Source: Gemmatimonadota bacterium
GTDB taxonomy: Bacteria; Gemmatimonadota; Gemmatimonadetes; Gemmatimonadales; GWC2-71-9
Length of the DNA stretch: 20,674 nt
NCBI GenBank assembly: GCA_003222235.1
Contig: QHVD01000145.1
Coordinates: 1-20,674, forward strand
Direction of reading: 5' to 3'
Positions 7,399 through 13,744 of this stretch are shown here, piece after piece. How positions within the stretch are numbered: the stretch's first letter is position 1; every line of letters starts with the position of its first letter. A program made the translations under genes and the position numbers. The notes below the pieces were generated by a model. It was not told the origin of the DNA and searched no databases. It saw only the letters and a list, made by a program, of their open reading frames with translations.

Positions 7399-8315
7399 GC
7401 TTCCTCCTCAGCAAAAGCCAGCAAGTACCGCGGCCGGCCGAAGATGTCCTCGTAAATGGCCGCACCAAACCAGCCTTGCTCACGCGCCAGCGAGCGCATC
7501 CGCTCCGCTCGCCGCGCGTCGATCTCGATGGCCAGGAGCCCCCCGGGTTCGAGCAGCCGCGCCGCTCCCGCGAGCAGCGCCCGCGTCGCGTCGATCCCGC
7601 CGGCGCCCGAAGCGAGCGCCTCGCGGGGCTCGAACAACCGCACCGCCGGGTCGAGCGCGGCGTACTCGCCGTCGGTCACGTAGGGCGGGTTGGCAACGAT
7701 CGCCCGGTAGCGCTCGCCGGCGAGTGGCGCGAGAAGGTCACCCTCCCGCACCTCCACGGGCACCGGCGGACGCACGAGGTCCACGTTCTCACGGGCAAGC
7801 GCCGCCGCCTCGGGCGAACGTTCCGTCGCGATCACGCGCTCGAAATGCCCCTCCACGGCGAGCGAGAGCGCGATGCAGCCGCACCCCGTGCCCACGTCCG
7901 CCGCTACCCCACCCCCCCCGACACCCCGTTCCACGTTCCACGTCCCACGTGGCACGCGGCGCGTCCAGTCCAGCACCAACTGGACCAGGCCCTCCGTCTC
8001 GGGGCGGGGAATCAAGGCGCGCCGGTCGAGGCGCAGCTCGAGCCGGCGGAAGCTCGCGCGGCCGACCGCGTACGCAAACGGGACGCCGCTCGCACGTCGG
8101 TCCGCCGCCACGCGGAACCGCTCCGCCAGCGCCGCATCGGGCTCCCGCTCGCGTCCCAGCCAGACGTCGCCAGGGCTCACACCGGGGCCGGCCACGGCGG
8201 CCCAGAGCGCCGTCGCCTCGCGACGCGCGTCCGCCACACCGGAGCGCTGCAGGCGCCCGGCAGCTTCCGCCAGCACGTCCGCGATCGAACAGCGCCCCGC
8301 CGCCTGCTCACGCAC
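7395..8315 (-). CDS. prmC: Peptide chain release factor N5-glutamine methyltransferase
   Basis: Methylates the Gln of the GGQ motif in release factors using S-adenosylmethionine. The 306-residue protein has the N-terminal helical domain, 'RRALIPRPETEGLVQLVLDW', the SAM motif 'ADVGTGCGCIALSLA', the acidic loop 'VIATERSPEAAALARENV' and the catalytic NPPY in 'IVANPPYVTDGEY'. It lies just downstream of prfA, its substrate gene, with an 8-base overlap from the GTG start at 8315. Odd feature: between helix 'LVQLVLDW' and the SAM motif there are about 13-15 extra residues (RGTWNVERGVGGGG region) encoded by a degenerate heptamer array (7929-7956) and a C-rich stretch. Elsewhere the methyltransferase core looks intact, so it is probably functional. 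Confidence 0.93.
   Translation of the reverse strand: MREQAAGRCSIADVLAEAAGRLQRSGVADARREATALWAAVAGPGVSPGDVWLGREREPDAALAERFRVAADRRASGVPFAYAVGRASFRRLELRLDRRALIPRPETEGLVQLVLDWTRRVPRGTWNVERGVGGGGVAADVGTGCGCIALSLAVEGHFERVIATERSPEAAALARENVDLVRPPVPVEVREGDLLAPLAGERYRAIVANPPYVTDGEYAALDPAVRLFEPREALASGAGGIDATRALLAGAARLLEPGGLLAIEIDARRAERMRSLAREQGWFGAAIYEDIFGRPRYLLAFAEEEA
7929..7956. repeat. Degenerate tandem heptamer array inside prmC
   Basis: Four heptamers in a row: TTCCACG, TTCCACG, TCCCACG, TGGCACG. On the coding (minus) strand the unit reads ACGTGGA, which gives T-W-N-V-E-R-G over 21 bases and no stop in any phase. It contains the palindrome CCACGTGG (7945-7952). It is followed on the minus strand by a G-rich run encoding four glycines. 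It has the same unit length as the arrays at 3172 and 17304 but a different sequence and no distant inverted arm. Confidence 0.7.
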
Positions 8316-9366
8316 TGAGGCGTTCCTTCTCCCCCGCCAGCCGCAGTGCGTTGATCAGCTCGTCCAGGTCCCCGTCGACCACATTAGAAAGGTTGTGAAC
8401 CGTGTGGTGGATGCGGTGATCTGTGACCCGATTCTGGGGAAAGTTGTACGTCCGGATCTTGGCCGAGCGGTCGCCGGTGCCAACCTGGGCCCGCCGCTCC
8501 CGCGCCCGCGCGGCCTCCTGCTCGGCGAGGATGCGGTCAAGCAGCCGAGCCCGCAGGATCTCGAGTGCCTTTATCTTGTTCTGGAGCTGGGACTTCTGGT
8601 CCTGGCACTGAACCACGAGATTGGTCGGGAGGTGGGTGACCCGCACCGCGCTGTCCGTGGTGTTGACGCTCTGGCCACCCGGGCCCGAGGAGCGGAACAC
8701 ATCGATCCGCAGGTCCTTCTCCTCGATCTTGACGTCGACCTCTTGCGCCTCGGGGAGCACCGCCACCGTGGCGGCGGAGGTGTGGATCCTGCCCTGCGCT
8801 TCCGTCACCGGCACGCGCTGCACGCGATGCACGCCTGACTCGTACCGCAGTGTGCCGTAGGCGCCGGGGCCCCGGGCTGCGAAGATCGCCTCCTTCAGTC
8901 CCCCCAAATTTCCCTCGGAGAGGGACACGACCTCGACTTTCCACCCTTTCCGCTCGCAGTAGCGCGTGTACATGCGGAACAGAACGGCGGCGAACAGCGC
9001 CGCCTCATCCCCACCGGTCCCGGCACGGATTTCGACGATCGCGTCGCGGTCGTCCATCGGATCCGCGGGCGCGAGCAGCGCGGCGAGCTGGCGCTCGCAG
9101 CGCTCCACCTCCGGGCGCAGCCGCTCCACGTCGATGCGGGCGAGCTGCGCCAACTCTGGGTCCTTATCTTGCAGGACTTCGCGCGCCTCCACCAACTCCT
9201 TTTGGAGACGGGCGAGGCGGGCGTTGGTCTGACGGATTTGCTCGAGACGCGCATGCTCGCGGCCGAGCTGTCTCAGCTTGGCCGGGTTCCGCGCGGTCTC
9301 GGGGTCGGCCAACTCGCGGGCGACCTCCTCCGCCCGTGCGAGCGCCTGGCGGAGTCGGGCCTCCAT
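8308..9366 (-). CDS. prfA: Peptide chain release factor 1 (RF1)
   Basis: Recognises UAA and UAG stop codons and triggers peptide release. The 352-residue protein has an N-terminal helical domain (coiled 'LRQALARAEEVARELADPETA'), the 'IRAGTGGDEAALFAA' block, the RF1-type codon recognition motif PVT in 'VQRVPVTEAQGRIHTSAATV' (RF1 has P-x-T where RF2 has SPF), and the catalytic GGQ in 'SSGPGGQSVNTTDSAV'. No programmed frameshift is present, unlike RF2 genes. The ATG at 9366 is 3 bases after the rpmE stop. The 3' end overlaps prmC by 8 bases. Length and motifs are normal. Confidence 0.97.
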   Translation of the reverse strand: MEARLRQALARAEEVARELADPETARNPAKLRQLGREHARLEQIRQTNARLARLQKELVEAREVLQDKDPELAQLARIDVERLRPEVERCERQLAALLAPADPMDDRDAIVEIRAGTGGDEAALFAAVLFRMYTRYCERKGWKVEVVSLSEGNLGGLKEAIFAARGPGAYGTLRYESGVHRVQRVPVTEAQGRIHTSAATVAVLPEAQEVDVKIEEKDLRIDVFRSSGPGGQSVNTTDSAVRVTHLPTNLVVQCQDQKSQLQNKIKALEILRARLLDRILAEQEAARARERRAQVGTGDRSAKIRTYNFPQNRVTDHRIHHTVHNLSNVVDGDLDELINALRLAGEKERLSA

Positions 9367-9369
9367 GAC

Positions 9370-9582
9370 TCAGCGGGGGGTCTTCTCCGTCCCGTACTTC
9401 CGGCGGAACCGCTCGACGCGCCCCGCCGTATCCATCAGCTTCTGCTTGCCGGTGAAATACGGGTGGCATTTGGCGCAGATCTCCACGTGAATCACGGGGA
9501 CCGTGGACCGCGTCACGAAGCTATTTCCGCAGGCGCACTGCACGCTGGCCCGCTGATAGGTAGGATGAATTCCAGGTTTCAC
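9370..9582 (-). CDS. rpmE: 50S ribosomal protein bL31 (zinc-binding form)
   Basis: A 70-residue large-subunit ribosomal protein. It starts with the family pattern 'MKPGIHPTYQ' and holds the four cysteines of the zinc-binding (C+) form: C16, C18, C36 and C39. The end 'GRVERFRRKYG' is also typical. The GTG start at 9582 is preceded by AGGGGA about 8 bases upstream. It is the first gene of the seven-gene minus-strand operon and is followed 3 bases later by prfA, a linkage common in bacteria. A plausible promoter lies 44-73 bases upstream of the start. Confidence 0.97.
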   Translation of the reverse strand: MKPGIHPTYQRASVQCACGNSFVTRSTVPVIHVEICAKCHPYFTGKQKLMDTAGRVERFRRKYGTEKTPR

Positions 9583-9625
9583 CGCTCACTTCCCCTGCCG
9601 AGGTCAAGATCGCCCGAAACGTCGA

Positions 9626-9655
9626 AATATAGCTGGGACCGCAACTTGCCAGCAA
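9626..9655 (-). promoter_or_regulatory. Putative sigma70-type promoter of the rpmE-prfA operon
   Basis: On the minus strand TTGCTG (9655-9650), an 18-base spacer and TATATT (9631-9626) resemble -35 and -10 boxes. The -10 matches the consensus at 5 of 6 positions, while the -35 matches only TTG. It is correctly oriented upstream of rpmE in the divergent gap. An inverted repeat CTTGC-CA-GCAAG (9645-9656) overlaps the -35 and might be an operator. Confidence 0.45.
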
Positions 9656-9675
9656 GCCACTCGGCCTCAAACGAA

Positions 9676-9704
9676 TTGACACCGAGCACGCTACTACGTA
9701 AGCT
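9676..9704 (+). promoter_or_regulatory. Putative sigma70-type promoter of the Crp/Fnr regulator gene
   Basis: A consensus -35 box TTGACA (9676-9681) is followed after 17 bases by TAAGCT (9699-9704), which keeps the most conserved T, A and final T of a -10 box. It points toward the GTG start at 9740, about 36 bases downstream of the -10. It is divergent from the rpmE promoter, so the 157-base gap appears to drive both transcripts. Confidence 0.45.
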
Positions 9705-9739
9705 TGCGCACCTCCCTCTGAGCTCTAGGAAACGCGAGC

Positions 9740-10411
9740 GTGTCTGTTACGGCCATTCTCCAGCAGGTTCCGCTGTTCAGCCAGTTGGCCCCCATGGAGC
9801 TTGAGCGCGTGGCGGAGATCACCCGCGAGCGTAGCTATCCCCGCAACTCCGTCATTCTCTTCGAAGACGACCCGGGCGACGCCCTCTACGTCGTCGCCCA
9901 GGGGCAAGTCAAGGTGGTGCTCATCGGAGAGGATGGCCGCGAGGTCATCCTTTCGGTGCTCGGGGAAGGGGACTTTTTCGGCGAGATGTCCCTCATCGAT
10001 GAGGAGCCGCGCTCGGCGCATGTGATCGCGATGGAGGATTCGAACCTGCTCGTGATCCGGCGCGAGGACTTCCAGGCCATCCTGCAGCAGTCCCCCGGCA
10101 TTGCCCTGGCGCTGCTCCGGGAGCTGTCGCGCCGGCTGCGGCGGGTGGACGAGAAGGTCGGCAGCCTCGTGCTCCTCGACGTCAACGGGCGCGTTGCGCA
10201 GCTCCTGCTCGACCTCGCCGACGAGGCCGGCTCGGACCGCATCACCCGCCGCCTCACCCACCACACCATCGCCCAGATGATCGGCTCGAGCCGCGAGACA
10301 GTGAGCCGCACGATGCGCGAGCTGGTCGAGAAGGGCTACATCGAGATCAGCCGCCGCGAGATCCTGATCCGAGACCGAGCCGCGCTGGAGGCGTCCGCCG
10401 GACGGTCGTGA
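9740..10411 (+). CDS. Crp/Fnr-family transcriptional regulator
   Basis: A 223-residue DNA-binding regulator. Residues 1-115 form a cyclic-nucleotide-binding-type beta barrel (GDALYVVAQGQVKVV, then the phosphate-cassette-like GEMSLIDEEPRSA at 81-93, with E82, R91 and S92). A long dimerisation helix follows, then a winged helix-turn-helix at about 172-205 (LTHHTIAQMIGSSRETVSRTMREL). The R-S pair resembles cAMP-binding CRPs, but ligand cannot be decided from this. There are no cysteines, so an Fe-S sensor like FNR is ruled out. The GTG start is chosen from AGGA (9727-9730) and the fit of 'ILQQVPLFSQL' to family N-termini. The stop codon lies inside a 9-bp hairpin. Target genes are not identifiable here. 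Confidence 0.92.
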   Translation: MSVTAILQQVPLFSQLAPMELERVAEITRERSYPRNSVILFEDDPGDALYVVAQGQVKVVLIGEDGREVILSVLGEGDFFGEMSLIDEEPRSAHVIAMEDSNLLVIRREDFQAILQQSPGIALALLRELSRRLRRVDEKVGSLVLLDVNGRVAQLLLDLADEAGSDRITRRLTHHTIAQMIGSSRETVSRTMRELVEKGYIEISRREILIRDRAALEASAGRS

Positions 10412-10426
10412 GGTGCGTCACGACCG
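10403..10426 (+). terminator. 9-bp hairpin overlapping the regulator stop codon
   Basis: CGGTCGTGA (10403-10411) and TCACGACCG (10418-10426) are perfect inverted repeats around a 6-base loop. The TGA stop of the Crp/Fnr gene is the end of the left arm. No T-run follows, so this is at best a non-canonical terminator or an RNA 3'-end stabiliser. Confidence 0.4.
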
Positions 10427-10500
10427 ACCGGTGAGGCGGCGGCTTGCTCTACGTGCTGAATTTTCCATAGCTTAGCTCCGGGTACCGCGTGCCGAGAGGG

Positions 10501-11356
10501 ATGGCCTGCACGGTGACGTTCTGGGGGACCCGGGGCTCGATTCCGACCCCTGGCCCCCACACGGCGCGCTACGGCGGGAACACGCCATGCGTCGCGGTGG
10601 CGGGCGCCGACGGAGAACTGCTCGTCCTCGACGCCGGCACCGGCATTCGGGCGCTCGGGGTGCAGCTCGTCGAGCAGAAGAACGGCTCGGTGCAGGCGGA
10701 GATCCTGTTGTCGCACGCGCACTGGGATCACATCCAAGGGTTGCCGCACTTCAAGCCGTTCTTCGCGCCGGGCAACACCGTGCGGATCTGGGGCGCCCGG
10801 CAAGGGACGACGTCGCTCGAGGCGATCCTGCGCCAGCAGATGGACCCGGCGGTGTTTCCGGTGCCGCTCGACGCGCTCTCGGCTCGGCTGACGGTGCAGC
10901 ACATCGAGCCGGGGGAGTTCACCGTGGGCGCGTTTCGGGTGCGGGCGATCAAGCTGCGTCACCCTGGCACCACGCTCGGGTACCGGCTCACGCCCTCGGC
11001 CGGAGGGCCAAGCCTCGCGTACGTGACGGACAACGAGCTCGGGTCGGGCGGCCATTACGACATTCCCGCCCCCTGGCGGCGGCACCTGGTGGCGTTCCTC
11101 GCGGATGCGGACCCCCTGCTCCACGACGCGATGAGAGCTCGAGCAGCACCGCGGATGGGGCCACTCGACCTCCGAAGAAGCGGTGGCGCTGGCTGCGGAT
11201 GCGGCGGTGAAGCGGCTGGTGTTGTTTCACCACGAGCCGGAGCATGGCGACGCAGAGATGGACGCCCTGCTCGACGGCGCGCGCCGCCAAATCAAGCAGC
11301 GTAGCCAGGCGGTCGAGGTGCTGGCGGCCCGGGAAGGCATGACCCTGACCCTTTGA
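10501..11356 (+). pseudogene. MBL-fold metallo-hydrolase, frameshifted
   Basis: The first frame (ATG 10501, or GTG 10489) encodes a good MBL-fold hydrolase of the 'VTFWGTRGSIPTPGP' type: HAHWDH at residues 72-77, H154, D177 in 'VTDNE' and 'LLHDA' ending at residue 210 (base 11130). After this the frame becomes nonsense and ends at 11304. The rest of the family sequence continues in the next frame from 11135 (ELEQHRGWGHSTSEEAV ... LVLFHHEPEH ... EGMTLTL) to the TGA at 11354-11356. Where relatives have a stretch like QYTDE between these parts, only four bases (ATGA) remain, so a short deletion of roughly 11 bases is the simplest explanation. The break removes metal-site residues from the first frame, so the product would be inactive unless the frameshift is a sequencing error or is bypassed. 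Neither start has a well-spaced Shine-Dalgarno. Confidence 0.8.
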
Positions 11357-11445
11357 CCCAGAGGTGGCTCCATGCGTGCGCGCGCCTGCCTCGACCTGAT
11401 CCGCAACGTCGCGATGCGCTCGATGAAGGACGCCTAGCGGGAACC

Positions 11446-13380
11446 GTGCGGTACGTTCTGCTCCACACCCGGACGTGGCAGCCGGCCAGCGTCGCGCCCG
11501 CGTTCGACGGGGCGCAGATCGATGCGCGCGAAGTGCGCTTGCCGCGCGACCTGGGCGTGGACGAGCGGCCGAGCGTGTTCCTGCTCGACTCCGAAAGCCG
11601 ATCCGTGTTCCCGGTCGACGTGCTGCGAGCGTTCGTGGACGCGGGTGGCGCCATCGTGGCGCTCGGGCGCGGCGGCGAGCCGGACGTGCCGTCGGAATTG
11701 CCGGCCGAGCTGCTTTCCGGATTCCTGCCGCACCCGGTCGGCCCGCGACAGCTGCTGGTGGCGGTGCGCGCCGGCTATCGCGAAGCGGCGGCCCGGACGG
11801 AGACCGCCCGGGCGCGGGCCGAGGCGGCGAGCCGCAGCCGCGAGATCGGCGAGCTGACCCGGATCGGCGTAGCGCTCGGCACGGAGCGCGACCTGAAGCG
11901 GTTGCTCGACCTGATCCTGACCCAGGCCCGGCGCATCACATCGTCCGACGCCGGCAGCCTGTATCTGATCGAGACCAGCCCGCAGGGCCCGAAACGCCTG
12001 CGGTTCCGGCTGGCGCAGACGTATTCCAAGCCAGAGGCGCCGTTCGTCGAGTTCACTATGCCGATGGACCGGACGAGCCTCGCGGGCTACACGGCGGTCA
12101 CCGGCGAGCCGCTGGTCATCGATGACGCGTATTTCCTCCCTCCCGACGTCGAGTACAGCATCAACCGCTCCTTCGACGAGCGCTACGGCTACCGCACGAA
12201 GTCGTTGCTCGTGATCCCCATGAAGGATCACAAGGAGCGGGTGATCGGCGTGCTGCAGCTGATCAACCGCAAGCGCAGCTTCGACGCCGTGCTCGCGACC
12301 ACACAGGACGTCCAGGAAGAGGTGGTGCCGTTCTCGAAGCGCACCGTCGAGCTCGTCACCGCCCTCGCCGGCCAGGCCGCGGTCGCGATCGAGAACAGCC
12401 AGCTATACGAGGAGATCGAGCGTCTGTTCGAGGGGTTCGTGAAGGCGGCGGTCCACGCCATCGAACAGCGCGATCCCACCACGTTCGGGCACAGCGGCCG
12501 AGTGGCGAGCATGACCGTGGGCCTGGCCGCGATCGTAGACCGGACGGACGAGGGGCTGTACCGCGGCGTGCGGTTCACGCGCGAGCAGGTCCGCGAGATC
12601 CGGTACGCCGGCCTGCTGCACGACTTCGGCAAGGTGGGCGTGCGGGAGCAGGTGCTCGTCAAGGCGAAGAAGCTCTACCCGCTGCAACTCAACCTCATCA
12701 GGCAGCGCTACGATTACGTGCGCCGGACCGCGGAACGGGAATTCTGGCGGAGGCGGGCGGAGTTCCTGGAAGCGCACGGGCGCGAGGGATACGAGGCCTT
12801 CCTGAAGAGCATCGAACAGGAGCACGCCCGCCAGCTCGCCGAGCTCGACAAGTTCCTCGATGCGGTGCACCGGGCCAACGAGCCGACCGTTCTCCCCACG
12901 ACGCGATTCGAAGAGCTCACGACGCTCGCCCGCCACACCTACGAGGACGCCGCGGGAGAGAAACGCCCGTATCTCAGCGACGAGGAAGTGCGCTATCTCA
13001 CGATTCCGAAGGGCAGCCTCGACGGGGCGGAGCGGCTCGAGATCGAGAGCCACGTCACGCACACGTACCGCTTCCTGAAGCAGATCCCCTGGACGCGCGA
13101 GCTGCAGGACATCCCCGAGATCGCCTACGGCCATCACGAGAAGCTCGACGGCCGCGGGTACCCGCGCCGCGTGACGGGCGACGCGATCCCGGTCCAGACG
13201 CGCATGATGACGATCAGCGACATCTACGACGCGCTGACCGCCGCGGATCGACCCTACAAATCCGCCGTGGCTCCGGCGCGCGCGCTCGACATCATGGCCG
13301 AAGAAGTGCGAGCCGGCCAGCTCGACCAGGAGCTGTTCCGGCTGTTCGTCGAGGGAAAGGTGTACGAGGGCAACGGTTAA
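11446..13380 (+). CDS. GAF domain / HD-GYP-like phosphohydrolase signalling protein
   Basis: A 644-residue cytoplasmic signalling protein counted from GTG 11446. Residues ~1-112 resemble a degenerate receiver-like domain (VFLLDSESR; VDAGGAIVALG; PVGPRQLLVAV). A short coiled coil (112-135) follows, then a GAF domain (about 140-318), then an HD-GYP-like domain (330-644) with GHS (348-350), LLHDFGKVGV (390-399), GHHEKLDGRGYP (562-573) and DIYDALTAADRPYK (592-605). HD-GYP proteins commonly hydrolyse cyclic di-GMP, and the key H392, D393 and HHExxDGxGYP motif are kept. Between HDFGK and the next conserved His (about 536) lie ~144 residues where ~35 is usual, so ~110 residues are inserted, rich in charged helix. 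The start is uncertain: the frame is open from TTG 11353, but those residues look non-coding. The 3' end overlaps the convergent permease by 4 bases (TTAA). Confidence 0.88.
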   Translation: MRYVLLHTRTWQPASVAPAFDGAQIDAREVRLPRDLGVDERPSVFLLDSESRSVFPVDVLRAFVDAGGAIVALGRGGEPDVPSELPAELLSGFLPHPVGPRQLLVAVRAGYREAAARTETARARAEAASRSREIGELTRIGVALGTERDLKRLLDLILTQARRITSSDAGSLYLIETSPQGPKRLRFRLAQTYSKPEAPFVEFTMPMDRTSLAGYTAVTGEPLVIDDAYFLPPDVEYSINRSFDERYGYRTKSLLVIPMKDHKERVIGVLQLINRKRSFDAVLATTQDVQEEVVPFSKRTVELVTALAGQAAVAIENSQLYEEIERLFEGFVKAAVHAIEQRDPTTFGHSGRVASMTVGLAAIVDRTDEGLYRGVRFTREQVREIRYAGLLHDFGKVGVREQVLVKAKKLYPLQLNLIRQRYDYVRRTAEREFWRRRAEFLEAHGREGYEAFLKSIEQEHARQLAELDKFLDAVHRANEPTVLPTTRFEELTTLARHTYEDAAGEKRPYLSDEEVRYLTIPKGSLDGAERLEIESHVTHTYRFLKQIPWTRELQDIPEIAYGHHEKLDGRGYPRRVTGDAIPVQTRMMTISDIYDALTAADRPYKSAVAPARALDIMAEEVRAGQLDQELFRLFVEGKVYEGNG

Positions 13381-13733
13381 CGCAGCAGGAGCCGCGCCGC
13401 CACAAGTATCAGAAACACCGCGAAGGCCTTGCGCAGCGTGGCGTCGGCGAGCATCCCAGCCAGCTTCGCGCCCGCCAGGGCGCCGAAGAACAGGCCCGCC
13501 GCGAGCACCGCGGCGTAGGCGAGGTTGACCTGGCCCCGCTTGTAGTACTCGAGAGTGCCGAGCAGGCCAACCGGGAGGAGCAGAGCCGCGAGCGACGTCC
13601 CATTGGCGGTGTGCTGGGGCAGCCCCATGAGCAGCACCAGCCCGGGGACGATGACGATGGCGCCTCCGACACCGAACACTCCGGCGACCACGCCCGCCAC
13701 GAGGCCGATCACGCTCACCAGCACCCAGTTCAT
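13377..13733 (-). CDS. Half-size TauE/SafE (TSUP) family permease
   Basis: A 118-residue membrane protein with about four hydrophobic segments. The N-terminal 'GLVAGVVAGVFGVGGAIVIVPGLVLLMGLPQHTANGTSL' region carries the TSUP family hallmark (G-x-x-x-G-x-x-G-V-G-G plus VP). Most TauE/SafE proteins are ~250 residues with two such halves, so this is a single-repeat form that would have to dimerise. TSUP members move sulfite, sulfoacetate or other small organic anions; the substrate here is unknown. The ATG at 13733 has an excellent AAGGAGA site and lies 11 bases after the hyuB stop, so it probably shares that transcript. Its TAA overlaps the TAA of the opposite gene at TTAA. It is unlikely to be a truncation because the C-terminus is clean. 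Confidence 0.85.
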   Translation of the reverse strand: MNWVLVSVIGLVAGVVAGVFGVGGAIVIVPGLVLLMGLPQHTANGTSLAALLLPVGLLGTLEYYKRGQVNLAYAAVLAAGLFFGALAGAKLAGMLADATLRKAFAVFLILVAARLLLR

Positions 13734-13744
13734 CGCTCGTCTCC

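Noticed and set aside
7908..7926. C-rich run as a phase-variable tract
   Set aside because: The longest pure run is only about eight bases and it encodes a glycine linker in frame; no evidence of slippage.
9645..9656. CTTGC-CA-GCAAG as a Crp/Fnr binding site
   Set aside because: It does not resemble TGTGA-N6-TCACA or TTGAT-N4-ATCAA. It is noted only as a possible operator overlapping the rpmE -35 box.
11353..11445. TTG 11353 as start of the GAF/HD-GYP gene
   Set aside because: The first 31 residues are Arg/Pro-rich with no domain character, and a TTG overlapping the previous stop has no suitable ribosome binding site. GTG 11446 begins recognisable domain sequence.
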